Below, piece by piece: positions 63,070-64,000 of a stretch of DNA of 64,000 bases. Location of the stretch: the NCBI GenBank assembly GCA_902521325.1, contig CABYRE010000003.1, positions 26,887-90,886 of the forward strand. Direction: 5' to 3'. This stretch comes from an uncultured Alphaproteobacteria bacterium. Its GTDB lineage: Bacteria; Pseudomonadota; Alphaproteobacteria; HIMB59; GCA-002718135. The notes below the pieces were generated by a model that did not search any database, was not told where the DNA came from, and saw nothing but the letters and a program-made list of their open reading frames with translations. A program made the translations under genes and the position numbers. Each line of letters starts with the position of its first letter. Position 1 is the stretch's first letter.

Positions 63070-64000
63070 TTATTCATATAACATGCTCAAATGATCAGCA
63101 TATATTATTTTATATTCTTCTTTAAATTTTTCTAATTCCTTACCCTTAAGTATTTTTCCAGAAGGAAGTTTTAGTTTTAACGGATTTATATGTTTATTTT
63201 GATAAATAATTTCATAATGAAGATGAGGCCCTGTAGAATTTCCTGTACTACCTACATAGCCTATAATTTCACCTTGGTTAACTCTTACCCCTTTAGAAAT
63301 ACCTTTCTTATAATTTGATAAATGTGCATACGCTGTTTTATATCCATTATTATGTCTTATACGAATATACTTTCCATATCCTCCATTTCTTCCAACATAT
63401 TCAATAATTCCATTTCCTCCAGCATAAATTGGTGTTCCAGTAGGCGCAGCAAAATCAACACCTTTATGCATTTTATTGAAACCTGAGATAGGATGTTTAC
63501 GCATACCAAAATTTGATGAAATTCTTGCGCCGTCTAAAGGTGTCTTTAATATTGATTTTTTAACATTTTTACCCTCTCTGTTAAAATAATCAATATAACC
63601 ATCATCTGTCATAAACTTAAAATATTCTAATTGTTTTCCATCAATTATTATTGAAGCATATTTAATATCGTTATATTCTAATTTACCCGTTTCAATTATT
63701 TCATCAAATTCATAGGATATTGAAACAACAGTATCAACTCTAATATCTCTTTGAAAATCGAGATCAAAACTAAAAAGACTTATTATTTTAACTAAAATAT
63801 CAGGTGATACACCATTTTTAATACCGTCTGAAAATAATGATTCTGTAATTGTATATTCTTTTGATTCAATGAATGAATCCTTAATTAATTCTCTTATGTT
63901 TAAATTTATTTCTTTATCTAAATGAACTGAGATAATTGTCTCACTGTTCTTAAAAAATTCAATTTTTTTTATTTCTCCAAAACTATTTTCAAATACACTT
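63070..64000 (-). CDS. M23 family zinc metallopeptidase (5' partial)
   Basis: The minus-strand frame stays open to the right edge, so at least 310 residues are encoded and the start lies outside the window. An internal Met at 63612 would give only the last 180 residues and is not the start: the region before it encodes LFSFDLDFQRDIRVDT and VSISYEFDEIIETGKL, the OapA/Csd3-type middle domain. The LytM domain at the C terminus has SNFGMRKHPI, MHKGVDFAAPTG (H-x3-D), YAHLS and GPHLHYE (H-x-H), so the zinc site is intact. It should cut peptidoglycan cross-links in the periplasm. Confidence 0.94.
   Translation of the reverse strand, partial: SVFENSFGEIKKIEFFKNSETIISVHLDKEINLNIRELIKDSFIESKEYTITESLFSDGIKNGVSPDILVKIISLFSFDLDFQRDIRVDTVVSISYEFDEIIETGKLEYNDIKYASIIIDGKQLEYFKFMTDDGYIDYFNREGKNVKKSILKTPLDGARISSNFGMRKHPISGFNKMHKGVDFAAPTGTPIYAGGNGIIEYVGRNGGYGKYIRIRHNNGYKTAYAHLSNYKKGISKGVRVNQGEIIGYVGSTGNSTGPHLHYEIIYQNKHINPLKLKLPSGKILKGKELEKFKEEYKIIYADHLSMLYE

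Noticed and set aside
1..64000. CRISPR arrays, mobile elements, toxin-antitoxin, phage defence, tRNA or rRNA genes
   Set aside because: No spaced repeats, transposase, integrase, cas or known defence domains were seen, and no gap is long enough for a typical array; tRNA-like cloverleafs were not found in the short spacers.

Overview
The window is a compact, strongly AT-rich bacterial chromosome segment made almost entirely of core metabolic and housekeeping genes. Family content and gene order point to Alphaproteobacteria: bolA / dnaJ-like / cobS / cobT, rpsU close to a COQ9 gene, pntAA-pntAB-pntB, heme A synthase of the COX15 type, class I lysyl-tRNA synthetase, DUF1178-ubiG-lysC, prfA-prmC-DUF4167, and aroK-aroB-CorC. 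The AT bias, very short spacers (none above about 100 bp) and many stop/start overlaps suggest a streamlined marine lineage of the SAR11 or HIMB59/AEGEAN-169 kind. The exact clade cannot be fixed from sequence reading alone. I saw no rRNA, tRNA, CRISPR, insertion sequence, phage gene or integration site.

Layout. 1-5.7 kb: the 3' end of a peptide-type ABC ATPase, an M24 peptidase, a YqaA-like membrane protein, rmuC, yajQ, a LysE exporter, a GST, a TIGR03643 protein and a TPR lipoprotein-like or secreted protein. 5.7-15.4 kb: a minus-strand run read from 15.4 kb downward: saccharopine dehydrogenase, lysine-2-oxoglutarate reductase, uvrB, 3-hydroxyisobutyryl-CoA hydrolase, a DMGDH/GcvT-type demethylating oxidoreductase, an AsmA-like protein and an AEC carrier. 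This links lysine, branched-chain amino acid and methylated-amine (C1) catabolism. 15.5-29.9 kb: TSUP permease, aspartate aminotransferase, pyruvate kinase, DUF1244, acyl-CoA ligase, PepF, UbiB-type kinase, proton-translocating transhydrogenase, rpsU, def, COQ9, DUF465 and phosphofructokinase.

29.9-40.7 kb: two SDRs, a secreted DUF6134-like protein, heme A synthase, a divergent ferredoxin reductase plus [2Fe-2S] ferredoxin, MarR, class I LysRS, pyrD, a HAD phosphatase, rpmB, a queuosine-precursor transporter and tgt. 40.7-50.1 kb: cobT-cobS-dnaJ facing bolA, CorC-type transporter, aroB-aroK, a previously easy-to-miss 42-residue membrane peptide, a large periplasmic helical protein and accA. 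50.1-64 kb: secA, argJ, a methyltransferase, an unrecognised 160-residue protein, DUF1178, ubiG, lysC, a RodZ-like protein, ispG, hisS, prfA, prmC, DUF4167, and a cell-wall M23 peptidase running off the right edge.

The clearest global oddity is tail-to-tail packing: all 14 convergent gene pairs end within 8 bp of each other, and 11 of them share stop-codon bases in 4-bp or 8-bp overlaps, leaving no dedicated terminator space. Several promoters also sit so close to start codons that the mRNAs would be nearly leaderless. I found no convincing novel defence or mobile system. The most testable functional ideas are a ferredoxin/reductase pair feeding heme A synthase, a CobS/CobT/J-protein module without CobN nearby, and a MarR autoregulator coupled to lysyl-tRNA synthetase.
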